The translations under genes and the position numbers were made by a program. Positions 34,501 through 47,543 of a stretch of DNA of 64,000 nt are shown here, one piece after another. Source of the DNA: Anaspis maculata (taxonomy: Eukaryota; Arthropoda; Insecta; Coleoptera; Scraptiidae). The notes beneath the pieces were generated by a model. It did not search any database. It saw only the letters and a program-made list of their open reading frames with translations, and had not been told where the DNA came from. The stretch spans positions 124,001 to 188,000 of the forward strand of contig OX421964.1 of assembly GCA_949128115.1 (NCBI GenBank), read 5' to 3'. Numbering within the stretch: position 1 is the first letter of the stretch; each line of letters opens with the position of its first letter.

Positions 34501-36324
34501 AGCCTGAAGTCACGTGGGTTCAAACCTGATTTTTTTGGATAACAATTGTGTCTATTTTTTGATATTTTTGTTCGTTCGTCGGATGTTGCGTTTGGAACAA
34601 GTAGCTGCCAACTTAAAAAGTGGTGACCGATCATTTTTAAAGTCACGTGGGTTGAAGTTTGAAGTCACGTGGGTTGGAGCCTGAAGTCACGGGGGTTCAA
34701 ACCTGAACTTTTTGGATAACATATGTGTCTATTTTTTGATATTTTTGTTCGTTCGTCGGATGTTGCGTTTGGAACGAGTAACTGCCAACTCCAAAAGTGG
34801 TGACCGATCGTATTAAAAATCACGTGGGTTGAAGTTTGAAGTCACGTGGGCTGGAGCCTGAAGTCACGTGGGTTAAAACCCTCACTTTTTGGATAACAAT
34901 TGTGTCTTTTTTTTTATATTTCTGTTCGTTCGTCAGATGTTGCGTTTGGAACAAGTAGCTGCCAACTCAAGAAGTGGTGACCGATCGTATTCAAAGTCAC
35001 GTGGGTTGGACTATGAAGTAACGTGAGTTAGAGCCTGAAGTCACGTGGGTTAGGACCCAAACTTTTTTGATAACAATTGTGTCTTTTTTTTTGATATTTG
35101 TTCTCGTTTGACGGATGTTGCGTTTGGAACAAGTAGCTGCCAACTTCAAAAGTGGTGACGGATCGTTTTACAAGTCACGTGGGTTGAAGCCTGGAGGCAC
35201 GTGGGTTGAAGCCTGAAGTCACGTGGGTTGGAGCCTGAAGTCACGTGGGTTAGGACCTAAATTTTTGGATAGCAATTGTGTCTTTTTTTTCATATTTGTG
35301 TTCGTTTGACGGATGTTGCGTTTGGAACAAGTAGCTGCCAACTCAAAAAGTGGTGACCGATCGTTTTTGAAGTCACGTGGGTTGGAGTTTGAAGTCACGT
35401 GGGTTGGAGCCCGGAGTCACGTGGGTTAGGACCTGAACTTTTTGGATAACCATTGTGTCTATTTTTTGATATTTTTGTTCGTCCGTCGGATGTTGCGTTT
35501 GGAACGAGTAGCTGCCAACTTAAAAAGTGGTAACCGATCGTTTTTAAAGTCACGTGGGTTGAAGTTTGAAGTCACGTGGGTTGGAGCCTGAAGTCACGTG
35601 GGTTGAAACCTGAACTTTTTGGATAACAATTGTCTTTTTTTTTTCGATATTTGTGTTCGTTTGACGGATGTTGCGTTTGGAACAAGTAGCTGCCAACTCA
35701 AAAAGTGGTGACCGATCGTTTTTGAAGTCACGTGGGTTGGAGTTTGAAGTCACGTGGGTGTGAGCTCGAAGTCACGTGGGTTAGGACCTGAACTTTTTGG
35801 ATAACAATTGTGTCTTTTATTTTCGATATCTGTGTTCGTTTGACGGATGTTGCGTTTGGAACAAGTAGCTGCCAACTCCAAAAGTGGTGACGGATCGTTT
35901 TCAAAGTCACGTGGGTTGAAGCCTGGAGGCACGTGGGTTGAAGCCTGAAGTCACGTGGGTTGGAGCCTGAAGTCACGTGGGTTAGGACCTGGAATTTTTG
36001 GATGACAATTGTCTTTTTTTTCGATATTTGTGTTCGTTTGACGGATGTTGCGTTTGGAACAGGTAGGTGCCAACTCCAAAAGTGGTGACAAATCGTTTTA
36101 AAAGTCACGTGGGTTGGAGCCTGGAGGCACGTGGGTTCAAACCTGATTTTTTTTGGATAACAATTGTGTCTATTTTTTGATATTTTTGTTCGTTCGTCGG
36201 ATGTTGCGTTTGGAACAAGTAGCTGCCAACTTAAAAGTGGTGACCGATCGTTTTTAAAGTCACGTGGGTTGAAGTTTGAAGTCACGTGGGATGGAGCTTG
36301 AAGTCAGGTGGGTTAAGACCTGAA
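30567..36324 (+). repeat. 5,758-bp tandem duplication, copy 1
   Basis: About 32 monomers are repeated at a constant 5,758-bp offset. Private shared marks include CAAGGAGCTG near 33,517, a GTAACGTGGG mutated box near 33,780 and GGACTATGAAG near 35,008. Part of its content (31.55-34.95 kb) also matches 21.8-25.2 kb at an offset near 9,750 bp, so the unit was itself assembled from an older block. Confidence 0.9.
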
Positions 36325-39300
36325 CTTTTTGGATAACAATTGTGTCTATTTCTTGATATTTTTGTTCGTCGGATGTTGCGTTTGGAACGAGTAGCAGCCA
36401 ACTTAAAAAGTGGTGACCGATCGTTTTTGAAGGCACGTGGGTTGAAATTTGAAGTCACGTGGGTTGAAGTTTGAAGTCACGTGGGTTGAAACCTGAACTT
36501 TTTGGATAACAATTGTCTTTTTTTTTTTTCGATATTTGTGTTCGTTTGACGGATGTTGCGTTTGTAACAAGTAGCTGCCAACTCAAAAAGTGGTGACCGA
36601 TCGTTTTTAAAGTCACGTGGGTTGGAGCCTGGAGGCACGTGGGTTGAAGCCTGAAGTCACGTGGGTTGGAGCCTGAAGTCACGTGGGTTCAAACCTGATT
36701 TTTTTGGATAACAATTGTGTCTATTTTTTGATATTTTTGTTCGTTCGTCGGATGTTGCGTTTGGAACAAGTAGCTGCCAACTTAAAAAGTGGTGACCGAT
36801 CATTTTTAAAGTCACGTGGGTTGAAGTTTGAAGTCACGTGGGTTGGAGCCTGAAGTCACGGGGGTTCAAACCTGAACTTTTTGGATAACATATGTGTCTA
36901 TTTTTTGATATTTTTGTTCGTTCGTCGGATGTTGCGTTTGGAACGAGTAACTGCCAACTCCAAAAGTGGTGACCGATCGTATTAAAAATCACGTGGGTTG
37001 AAGTTTGAAGTCACGTGGGCTGGAGCCTGAAGTCACGTGGGTTAAAACCCTCACTTTTTGGATAACAATTGTGTCTTTTTTTTTATATTTCTGTTCGTTC
37101 GTCAGATGTTGCGTTTGGAACAAGTAGCTGCCAACTTAAAAGTGGTGACCGATCGTTTTTAAAGTCACGTGGGTTGAAGTTTGAAGTCACGTGGGATGGA
37201 GCTTGAAGTCAGGTGGGTTAAGACCTGAACTTTTTGGATAACAATTGTCTTTTTTTTTTCGATATTTGTGTTCGTTTGACGGATGTTGCGTTTGGAACAA
37301 GTAGCTGCCAACTCAAAAAGTGGTGACCGATCGTTTTTAAAGTCACGTGGGTTGGAGTTTGAAGTAACGTGGGATGAAGCTCGAAGTCACGTGGGTTAGG
37401 ACCTGAACTTTTTGGATAACAATTGTGTCTTTTTTTTTGATATTTGTGTTCGTTCGTCAGATGTTGCGTTTGGAACAAGTAGCTGCCAACTCAAAAAGTG
37501 GTGACCGATCGTTTTTAAAGTCACGTGGGTTGGAGTTTGAAGTCACGTGGGTTGGAGCTTGAAGTCACGTGGGTTAAGACCTGAACTTTTTGGATAACAA
37601 TTGTGTCTTTTTTTTTGATATTTGTGTTCGTTCGTCAGATGTTGCGTTTGGAACAAGTAGCTGCCAACTCAAAAAGTGGTGACCGATCGTTTTTAAAGTC
37701 ACGTGGGTTGGAGTTTGAAGTCACGTGGGTTGGAGCTCGGAGTCACGTGGGTTAGGACCTGAACTTTTTGGCTAACAATTGTGTCTATTTTTCGATATTT
37801 TTTGTTCGTTCGTCGGATGTTGCGTTTGGAACGAGTAGCTGCCAACTTGAGAAGTGGTGACCGATCGTTTTCAAGGTCACGTGGGTTGAAGTTCGAACTC
37901 ACGTGGGTTGGAGCCTGAAATCACGTGGGTTGAAACCTGAACTCTTGGATAACAATTGTCTTTTTTTTTTCGATATTTGTGTTCGTTTGACGGATGTTGC
38001 GTTTGGAACAAGTAGCTGCCAACTCAAAAAGTGGTGACCGATCGTTCTTAAAGTCACGTGGGTTGGAGTTTGAAGTCACGTGGGTTGGAGCTCGAAGTCA
38101 CGTGGGTTAGGACCTGAACTTTTTGGAAAACAATTGTGTCTTTTTTTTCGATATTTGTGTTCGTTTGACGGATGTTGCGTTTGGAAAAAGTAGCTGCCAA
38201 CTCCAAAAGTGGTGATCAATCGTTTTGAAAGTCACGTGGGTTGAAGCCTGGAGGCACGTGGGTTGAAGCCTGAAGTCACGTGGGTTGGAGCCTGAAGGCA
38301 CGTGGGTTAGGACCTGAAATTTTTGGATAACAATTGTGTCTTTTTTTTTATATTTGTGTTTGTTTGACGGATGTTGCGTTTGGAACAAGTAGCTGCCAAC
38401 TCAAAAGGTGGTGACCGATCGTTTTAAAAGTCACGTGGGTTGAAGTTTTAAGTCACGTGGGTTGGAGCCTGAAGTCACGTGCGTTCAAACCTTTACTTTT
38501 TGGATAACAAATGTGTCTTTTTCCTTATATTTGTGTTCGTTTGACGGATGTTGCGTTTGGAACAAGTAGCTGCCAACTCAAAAAGTGGTGACCGATCGTT
38601 TCAAAAGTCACGTGGGTTGGAGTTTGAAGTCACGTGGGTTGGAGCTTGAAGTCACGTGGGTTAAGACCTGAACTTTTTGGATAACAATTGTGTCTTTTTT
38701 TTTGATATTTGTGTTCGTTCGTCAGATGTTGCGTTTGGAACAAGTAGCTGCCAACTCAAAAAGTGGTGACCGATCGTTTTTAAAGTCACGTGGGTTGGAG
38801 TTTGAAGTCACGTGGGTTGGAGCTCGGAGTCACGTGGGTTAGGACCTGAACTTTTTGGCTAACAATTGTGTCTATTTTTCGATATTTTTTGTTCGTTCGT
38901 CGGATGTTGCGTTTGGAACGAGTAGCTGCCAACTTGAGAAGTGGTGACCGATCGTTTTCAAGGTCACGTGGGTTGAAGTTTGAAGTCACGTGGGTTGGAG
39001 CCTGAAGTCACGTTGGTTTAAACCTTAACTTTTTGGATAACAAATGTGTCTTTTTTTTATATTTGTGTTCGTTCGTCAGATGTAGCGTTTGGAACAAGAA
39101 GCTGCCAACTCAAAAAGTGGTGACTGATCGTTTTCGAAGTCACGTGGGTTGGAGTTTGAAGTCACGTGGGTTGGAGTCCAAAGTCACGTGGGTTAGGACC
39201 TAAACTTTTTGGGTAACAATTGTGTCTTTTTTTTCGATATTTGTGTTCTTTTGACGGATGTTGCGTTTGGAACAAGGAGCTGCCAACTCAAAAAGTGGTG

Positions 39301-42082
39301 ACCGATCGTTTTTGAAGTCACGTGGGTTGAAGTTTGAAGTCACGTGGGTTGGAGCCTGAAGTCACGTGGGTAAGGACCTGAAATTTTTGGATAACAATTG
39401 TGTCTTTTTTTTGATATTTGTGTTCGTTTGGCGGATGTTGCGTTTGGAACAAGTAGCTGCCAACTGAAAAAGTGGTGACCGATCGTTTTAAAAGTCACGT
39501 GGGTTGATGTTTGAAGTCACGTGGGTTGGAGCCTGAAGTAACGTGGGTTCAAACTTGAACTTTTTGGATAATAACTGTGTCTTTTCTTTTGATATTTGTG
39601 TTAGTTAACGGATGTTGCGTTTGGAACAAGTAGCTGCCAACTCAAAGAGTGGTGACCGATCGTTTTTAAAGTCACGTGGGTTGAAGTTTGAAGTCACGTG
39701 GGATGGAGCTTGAAGTCAGGTGGGTTAAGACCTGAACTTTTTGGATAACAATTGTGTCTTTTTTTTTTGATATTTGTGTTCGTTCGTCAGATGTTGCGTT
39801 TGGAACAAGTAGCTGCCAACTCAAAAAGTGGTGACCGATCGTTTTTAAAGTCACGTGGGTTGGAGTTTGGAGTCACGTGGGTTGGAGCTTGAAGTCACGT
39901 GGGTTAGGACCTGAACTTTTTGGATAACAATTGTGTCTATTTCTTGATATTTTTGTTCGTCGGATGTTGCGTTTGGAACGAGTAGCAGCCAACTTAAAAA
40001 GTGGTGACCGATCGTTTTTGAAGGCACGTGGGTTGAAATTTGAAGTCACGTGGGTTGAAGTTTGAAGTCACGTGGGTTGAAACCTGAACTTTTTGGATAA
40101 CAATTGTCTTTTTTTTTTCGATATTTGTGTTCGTTTGACGGATGTTGCGTTTGTAACAAGTAGCTGCCAACTCAAAAATTGGTGACCGATCGTTTTTAAA
40201 GTCACGTGGGTTGGAGCCTGGAGGCACGTGGGTTGAAGCCTGAAGTCACGTGGGTTGGAGCCTGAAGTCACGTGGGTTCAAACCTGATTTTTTTGGATAA
40301 CAATTGTGTCTATTTTTTGATATTTTTGTTCGTTCGTCGGATGTTGCGTTTGGAACAAGTAGCTGCCAACTTAAAAAGTGGTGACCGATCATTTTTAAAG
40401 TCACGTGGGTTGAAGTTTGAAGTCACGTGGGTTGGAGCCTGAAGTCACGGGGGTTCAAACCTGAACTTTTTGGATAACATATGTGTCTATTTTTTGATAT
40501 TTTTGTTCGTTCGTCGGATGTTGCGTTTGGAACGAGTAACTGCCAACTCCAAAAGTGGTGACCGATCGTATTAAAAATCACGTGGGTTGAAGTTTGAAGT
40601 CACGTGGGCTGGAGCCTGAAGTCACGTGGGTTAAAACCCTCACTTTTTGGATAACAATTGTGTCTTTTTTTTTATATTTCTGTTCGTTCGTCAGATGTTG
40701 CGTTTGGAACAAGTAGCTGCCAACTCAAGAAGTGGTGACCGATCGTATTCAAAGTCACGTGGGTTGGACTATGAAGTAACGTGAGTTAGAGCCTGAAGTC
40801 ACGTGGGTTAGGACCCAAACTTTTTTGATAACAATTGTGTCTTTTTTTTTGATATTTGTTCTCGTTTGACGGATGTTGCGTTTGGAACAAGTAGCTGCCA
40901 ACTTCAAAAGTGGTGACGGATCGTTTTACAAGTCACGTGGGTTGAAGCCTGGAGGCACGTGGGTTGAAGCCTGAAGTCACGTGGGTTGGAGCCTGAAGTC
41001 ACGTGGGTTAGGACCTAAATTTTTGGATAGCAATTGTGTCTTTTTTTTCATATTTGTGTTCGTTTGACGGATGTTGCGTTTGGAACAAGTAGCTGCCAAC
41101 TCAAAAAGTGGTGACCGATCGTTTTTGAAGTCACGTGGGTTGGAGTTTGAAGTCACGTGGGTTGGAGCCCGGAGTCACGTGGGTTAGGACCTGAACTTTT
41201 TGGATAACCATTGTGTCTATTTTTTGATATTTTTGTTCGTCCGTCGGATGTTGCGTTTGGAACGAGTAGCTGCCAACTTAAAAAGTGGTAACCGATCGTT
41301 TTTAAAGTCACGTGGGTTGAAGTTTGAAGTCACGTGGGTTGGAGCCTGAAGTCACGTGGGTTGAAACCTGAACTTTTTGGATAACAATTGTCTTTTTTTT
41401 TTCGATATTTGTGTTCGTTTGACGGATGTTGCGTTTGGAACAAGTAGCTGCCAACTCAAAAAGTGGTGACCGATCGTTTTTGAAGTCACGTGGGTTGGAG
41501 TTTGAAGTCACGTGGGTGTGAGCTCGAAGTCACGTGGGTTAGGACCTGAACTTTTTGGATAACAATTGTGTCTTTTATTTTCGATATCTGTGTTCGTTTG
41601 ACGGATGTTGCGTTTGGAACAAGTAGCTGCCAACTCCAAAAGTGGTGACGGATCGTTTTCAAAGTCACGTGGGTTGAAGCCTGGAGGCACGTGGGTTGAA
41701 GCCTGAAGTCACGTGGGTTGGAGCCTGAAGTCACGTGGGTTAGGACCTGGAATTTTTGGATGACAATTGTCTTTTTTTTCGATATTTGTGTTCGTTTGAC
41801 GGATGTTGCGTTTGGAACAGGTAGGTGCCAACTCCAAAAGTGGTGACAAATTGTTTTAAAAGTCACGTGGGTTGGAGCCTGGAGGCACGTGGGTTCAAAC
41901 CTGATTTTTTTTGGATAACAATTGTGTCTATTTTTTGATATTTTTGTTCGTTCGTCGGATGTTGCGTTTGGAACAAGTAGCTGCCAACTTAAAAGTGGTG
42001 ACCGATCGTTTTTAAAGTCACGTGGGTTGAAGTTTGAAGTCACGTGGGATGGAGCTTGAAGTCAGGTGGGTTAAGACCTGAA
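36325..42082 (+). repeat. 5,758-bp tandem duplication, copy 2
   Basis: This is nearly identical to copy 1. The differences I saw are AAATTGGTGACC near 40,179 (copy 1 AAAGTGGTGACC), ACAAATTG near 41,848 (copy 1 ACAAATCG) and a T tract two bases longer in copy 1's partner unit near 36,520. The longest open frames in the window, 558 bp on the minus strand at 35728-36285 and 41486-42043, lie at equivalent positions and are repeat. Confidence 0.9.
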
Positions 42083-43775
42083 CTTTTTGGATAACAATTG
42101 TCTTTTTTTTTTCGATATTTGTGTTCGTTTGACGGATGTTGCGTTTGGAACAAGTAGCTGCCAACTCAAAAAGTGGTGACCGATCGTTTTTAAAGTCACG
42201 TGGGTTGGAGTTTGAAGTAACGTGGGATGAAGCTCGAAGTCACGTGGGTTAGGACCTGAACTTTTTGGATAACAATTGTGTCTTTTTTTTCGATTTTTGT
42301 GTTCGTTTGACGGATGTTGCGTTAGGAACAAGTAGCTGCCAACTCCAAAAGTGGTGACGAATCGTTTCAAAAGTCACGTGGGTTGAAGCCTGGAGGCACG
42401 TGGGTTGAAGCCTGAAGTCACGTGGGTTGGAGCCTGAAGTCACGTGAAATAGGACCTGAAATGTTTGGATAACATTTGTGTCTTTTTTTTTTATATTTGT
42501 GTTCGTTTGACGGATGTTGCGTTTGGAACAAGTAGCTGCTAACTCAAAAAGTGGTGACCGATCGTTTTTAAAGTCACGTGGGTTAAAGTTTGAAGTCACG
42601 TGGATTGGAGCCTGAAGTCACGTGGGTTCAAACCTGAACTTTTTGGATAACTATTGTGTCTATTTTTTGATATTTTTGTTCGTTCGTCGGATGTTGCGTT
42701 TGAAACGAGTAGCTGCCAACTTAAAAAGTGGTGACCGATCGTTTTTGAAGTCACGTGGGTTGAAGTTTGAAGTCACGTGGGTTGAAGCCTAAAGTCACGT
42801 GGGTTAGGACCTGAAATTTTTGGATAACAATTGTGTCTTTTTTTTGATATTTGTGTTCGTTTGGCGGATGTTGCGTTTGGAACAAGTAGCTGCCAACTGA
42901 AAAAGTGGTGACCGATCGTTTTGAAAGTCACGTGGTTTGATGTTTGAAGTCACGTGGGTTGGAGCCTGAAGTCACGTGGGTTCAAACTTGAACTTTTTGG
43001 ATAATAATTGTGTCTTTTCTTTTGATATTTGTGTTAGTTAACGGATGTTGCGTTTGGAACAAGTAGCTGCCAACTCAAAGAGTGGTGACCGATCGTTTTG
43101 AAAGTCACGTAGGTTGAAGTTTGGAGTCACGTGTGATGGAGCTTGAAGTCAGGTGGGTTAAGACCTGAACTTTTTGGATAACAATTGTGTCTTTTTTTTT
43201 TGATATTTGTGTTCGTTCGTCAGATGTTGCTTTTGGAACAAGTAGCTGCCAACTCAAAAAGTGGTGACCGATCGTTTTTAAAGTCACGTGGGTTGGAGTT
43301 TGAAGTCACGTGGGTTGGAGCTTGAAGTCACGTGGGTTAGGACCTGAACTTTTTGGCTAACAATTGTGTCTATTTTTCGATATTTTTTGTTCGTTCGTCG
43401 GATGTTGCGTTTGGAACGAGTAGCTGCCAACTTAAAAAGTGGTGACCGATCGTTTTTAAGGTCACGTGGGTTGAAGTTCGAACTCACGTGGGTTGGAGCC
43501 TGAAATCACGTGGGTTGAAACCTGAACTTTTTGGATAACGATTGTCTTTTTTTTTTTCGATATTTGTGTTCGTTTGACGGATGTTGCGTTTGGAACGAGT
43601 AGCTGCCAACTCAAAAAGTGGTGACCGATCGTTCTTAAAGTCACGTGGGTTGGAGTTTGAAGTCACGTGGGTTGGAGCTCGAAGTCACGTGGGTTAGGAC
43701 CTGAATTTTTTGGATAACAATTGTGTCTTTTTTTTTATATTTGTGTTCGTTTGACGGATGTTGCGTTTGGAACGA
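42083..43775 (+). repeat. Array segment matching 58.4-59.7 kb
   Basis: About nine monomers. From about 40.5 to 43.34 kb the array matches 57.0-59.69 kb, at 16,521 bp and then 16,345 bp after a one-monomer difference. The shared unit with CGATTTTTG and GTTAGGAACAAG near 42,290-42,335 (also 58,636-58,680) is private to these two places. No gene is seen. Confidence 0.82.
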
Positions 43776-46700
43776 GTAGCTGCCAACTCAAAAAGTGGTG
43801 ACCGATCGTTCTTAAAGTCACGTGGGTTGGAGTTTGAAGTCACGTGGGTTGGAGCCTGGAGTCACGTGGGTTAGGACCTGAAATTTTTGGTTAACAATTG
43901 TGTCTTTTTTTCTATATTTGTGTTTGTTTGACGGATGTTGCGTTTGGAACAAGTAGCTGCCAACTCAAAAGGTGGTGACCGATCGTTTTAAAAGTCACGT
44001 GGGTTGGAGCCTGAAGTCACGTTGGTTTAAACCATAACTTTTTGGATAACAAATGTGTCTTTTTTTTTATATTTGTGTTCGTCCGTCAGATGTAGCGTTT
44101 GGAACAAGAAGCTGCCAACTCAAAAAGTGGTGACTGATCGTTTTTGAAGTCACGTGGGTTGGAGTTCGAAGTCACGTGGGTTGGAGTCCAAAGTCACGTG
44201 GGTTAGGACCTAAACTTTTTGGGTAACAATTGTGTTTTTTTTTTCGATATTTGTGTTCTTTTGACGGATGTTGCGTTCGGAACAAGTAGCTGCCAACTTC
44301 AAAAGTGGTGACGGATCGTTTTACAAGTCACGTGGGTTGAAGCCTGGAGGCACGTGGGTTGAAGCCTGAAGTCACGTGGGTTGGAGCCTGAAGTCACGTG
44401 GGTTAGGACGTAAATTTTTGGATAGCAATTGTGTCTTTTTTTTCATATTTGTGTTCGTTTGACGAATGTTGCGTTTGGAACAAGTAGCTGCCAACTCAAA
44501 AAGTGGTGACCGATCGTTTTTGAAGTCACGTGGGTTGGAGTTTGAAGTCACGTGGGTTGGAGCCCGGAGTCACGTGGGTTAGGACCTAAACTTTTTGGAT
44601 AACCATTGTGTCTATTTTTTGATATTTTTGTTCGTCCGTCGGATGTTGCGTTTGGAACGAGTAGCTGCCAACTTAAAAAGTGGTAACCGATCGTTTTTAA
44701 AGTCACGTGGGTTGAAGTTTGAAGTCACGTGGGTTGGAGCCTGAAGTCACGTGGGTTGAAACCTGAACTTTTTGGATAACAATTGTCTTTTTTTTTTTTC
44801 GATATTTGTGTTCGTTTGACGGATGTTGCGTTTGGAACAAGTAGCTGCCAACTCAAAAAGTGGTGACCGATCGTTTTTGAAGTCACGTGGGTTGGAGTTT
44901 GAAGTCACGTGGGTTGGAGCCTGAAGTCACGTGGAATAGGACCTGAAATGTTTGGATAACATTTGTGTCTTTTTTTTTTATATTTGTGTTCGTTTGACGG
45001 ATGTTGCGTTTGGAACAAGTAGCTGCTAACTCAAAAAGTGGTGACCGATCGTTTTTAAAGTCACGTGGGTTGAAGTTTGAAGTCACGTGGGTTGGAGCCT
45101 GAAGTCACGTGGGTTCAAACCTGAACTTTTTGGATAACTATTGTGTCTATTTTCTGATATTTTTGTTCGTTCGTCGGATGTTGCGTTTGAAACGAGTAGC
45201 TGCCAACTTAAAAAGTGGTGACCGATCGTTTTTGAAGTCACGTGGGTTGAAGTTTGAAGTCACGTGGGTTGGAGCCTGAAGTCACGTGGGTTAGGACCTG
45301 AAATTTTTGAATAACAATTGTGTCTTTTTTTTGATATTTGTGTTCGTTTGGCGGATGTTGCGTTTGGAACAAGTAGCTGCCAACTGAATAAGTGGTAACC
45401 GATCGTTTCAAAAGTCACGTGGGTTGATGTTTGAAGTCACGTGGGTTGGAGCCTGAAGTCACGTGGGTTCAAACTTGAACTTTTTGGATAATAACTGTGT
45501 CTTTTCTTTTGATATTTGTGTTAGTTAACGGATGTTGCGTTTGGAACAAGTAGCTGCCAACTCAAAGAGTGGTGACCGATCGTTTTTAAAGTCACGTAGG
45601 TTGAAGTTTGAAGTCACGTGGGATGGAGCTTGAAGTCAGGTGGGTTAAGACCTGAACTTTTTGGATAACAATTGTGTCTTTTTTTTTTGATATTTGTGTT
45701 CGTTCGTCAGATGTTGCGTTTGGAACAAGTAGCTGCCAACTCAAAAAGTGGTGACCGATCGTTTTTAAAGTCACGTGGGTTGGAGTTTGAAGTCACGTGG
45801 GTTGGAGCTTGAAGTCACGTGGGTAAGGACCTGATTTTTTTGGATAACAATTCTGTCTATTTTTTGATATTTTTGTTCGTTCGTCGGATGTTGCGTTTGG
45901 AACAAGTAGCTGCCAACTTAAAAAGTGGTGACCGATCATTTTTAAAGTCACGTGGGTTGAAGTTTGAAGTCACGTGGGTTGGAGCCTGAAGTCACGTGGG
46001 CTCAAACCTGAACTTTTTGGAAAATAATTGTGTCTATTTTTCGATATTTTTGTTCGTTCGTCGGATGTTGCGTTTGGAACGAGTAACTGCCAACTCCAAA
46101 AGTGGTGACCGATCGTATTAAAAGTCACGTGGGTTGAAGTTTGAAGTCACGTGGGCTGGAGCCTGAAGTCACGTGGGTTAAAACCCTCACTTTTTGGATA
46201 ACAATTGTGTCTTTTTTTTTATATTTGTGTTCGTTCGTCAGATGTTGCGTTTGGAACAAGTAGCTGCCAACTCAAGAAGTGGTGACCGATCGTATTCAAA
46301 GTCACGTGGGTTGGAGTATGAAGTAACGTGAGTTAGAGCCTGAAGTCACGTGGGTTAGGACCCAAACTTTTTTGATAACAATTGTGTCTTTCTTTTTGAT
46401 ATTTGTTTTCGTTTGACGGATGTTGCGTTTGGAACAAGTAGCTGCCAACTTCAAAAGTGGTGACGGATCGTTTTACAAGTCACGTGGGTTGAATCCTGGA
46501 GGCACGTGGGTTGGAGCCTGAAGTCACGTGGGTTGGAGCCTGAAGTCACGTGGGTTAGGACCTAAATTTTTGGATAGCAATTGTGTCTTTTTTTTCATAT
46601 TTGTGTTCGTTTGACGGATGTTGCGTTTGGACAAGTAGCTGACAACTCAAGAAGTGGTGACCGATCGTTTTCAAAGTCACGTGGGTTGAAGTTTGAAGTC

Positions 46701-47543
46701 ACGTGGGTTGGAGCCTGGAGTCACGTGGGTTCAAAACTAAACTTTTTGGACCATAATTGTGTCTTTTCTTTTGATATTTGTGTTAGTTAACGGATGTTGC
46801 GTTTGGAACAAGTAGCTGCCAACTCAAAAAGTGGTGACCGATCGTTTTTAAAGTCACGTGGGTTGGAGTTTGAAGTCACGTGGGTTGGAGCCCGGAGTCA
46901 CGTGGGTTAGGACCTGAACTTTTTGGCTAACAATTGTGTCTATTTTTCGATATTTTTTGTTCGTTCGCCAGATGTTGCGTTTGGAACGAGTAGCTGCCAA
47001 CTTAAAAAGTGGTGACCGATCGTTTTTAAGGTCACGTGGGTTGAAGTTTGAACTCACGTGGGTTGGAGCCTGAAATCACGTGGGTTGAAACCTGAACTTT
47101 TTGGATAACAATTGTCTTTTTTTTTTCGATATTTGTGTTCGTTTGACGGATGTTGCGTTTGGAACAAGTAGCTGCCAACTCAAAAAGTGGTGACCGATCG
47201 TTCTTAAAGTCACGTGGGTTGGAGTTTGAAGTCACGTTCGTTGGAGCTCGAAGTCACGTGGGTTAGGACCTGAACTTTTTGGAAAACATATGTGTCTTTT
47301 TTTTCGATATTTGTGTTCGTTTGACGGATGTTGCGTTTGGAAAAAGTAGCTGCCAACTCCAAAAGTGGTGACGGATCGTTTTGAAAGTCACGTGGGTTGA
47401 AGCCTGGAGGCACGTGGGTTGAAGCCTGAAGTCACGTGGGTTGGAGCCTGAAGTCACGTGGGTTAGGACCTAAATTTTTGGATAGCAATTGTGTCTTTTT
47501 TTTCATATTTGTGTTCGTTTGACGGATGTTGCGTTTGGAACAA
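43776..47543 (+). repeat. 3,768-bp tandem duplication, copy 1
   Basis: About 21 monomers recur at a constant 3,768-bp offset. Shared private marks include a one-base deletion with substitution, TTTGGACAAGTAGCTGACAAC, near 46,625, GAATAAGTGGTAACC near 45,385 and the CACGTTCG mutated box near 47,233. I saw no difference between the copies at the places compared, so this is probably the youngest duplication here. Confidence 0.92.

Noticed and set aside
35728..36285. Longest open frame, 185 codons on the minus strand, duplicated at 41486-42043
   Set aside because: It is the repeat read through about three monomers. Because 178 and 22 both leave remainder 1 on division by 3, the frame shifts each unit and re-encodes the same words, such as NPRDF and FKLQPT. 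Length changes with every T-tract slip, and no domain or conserved start is present.
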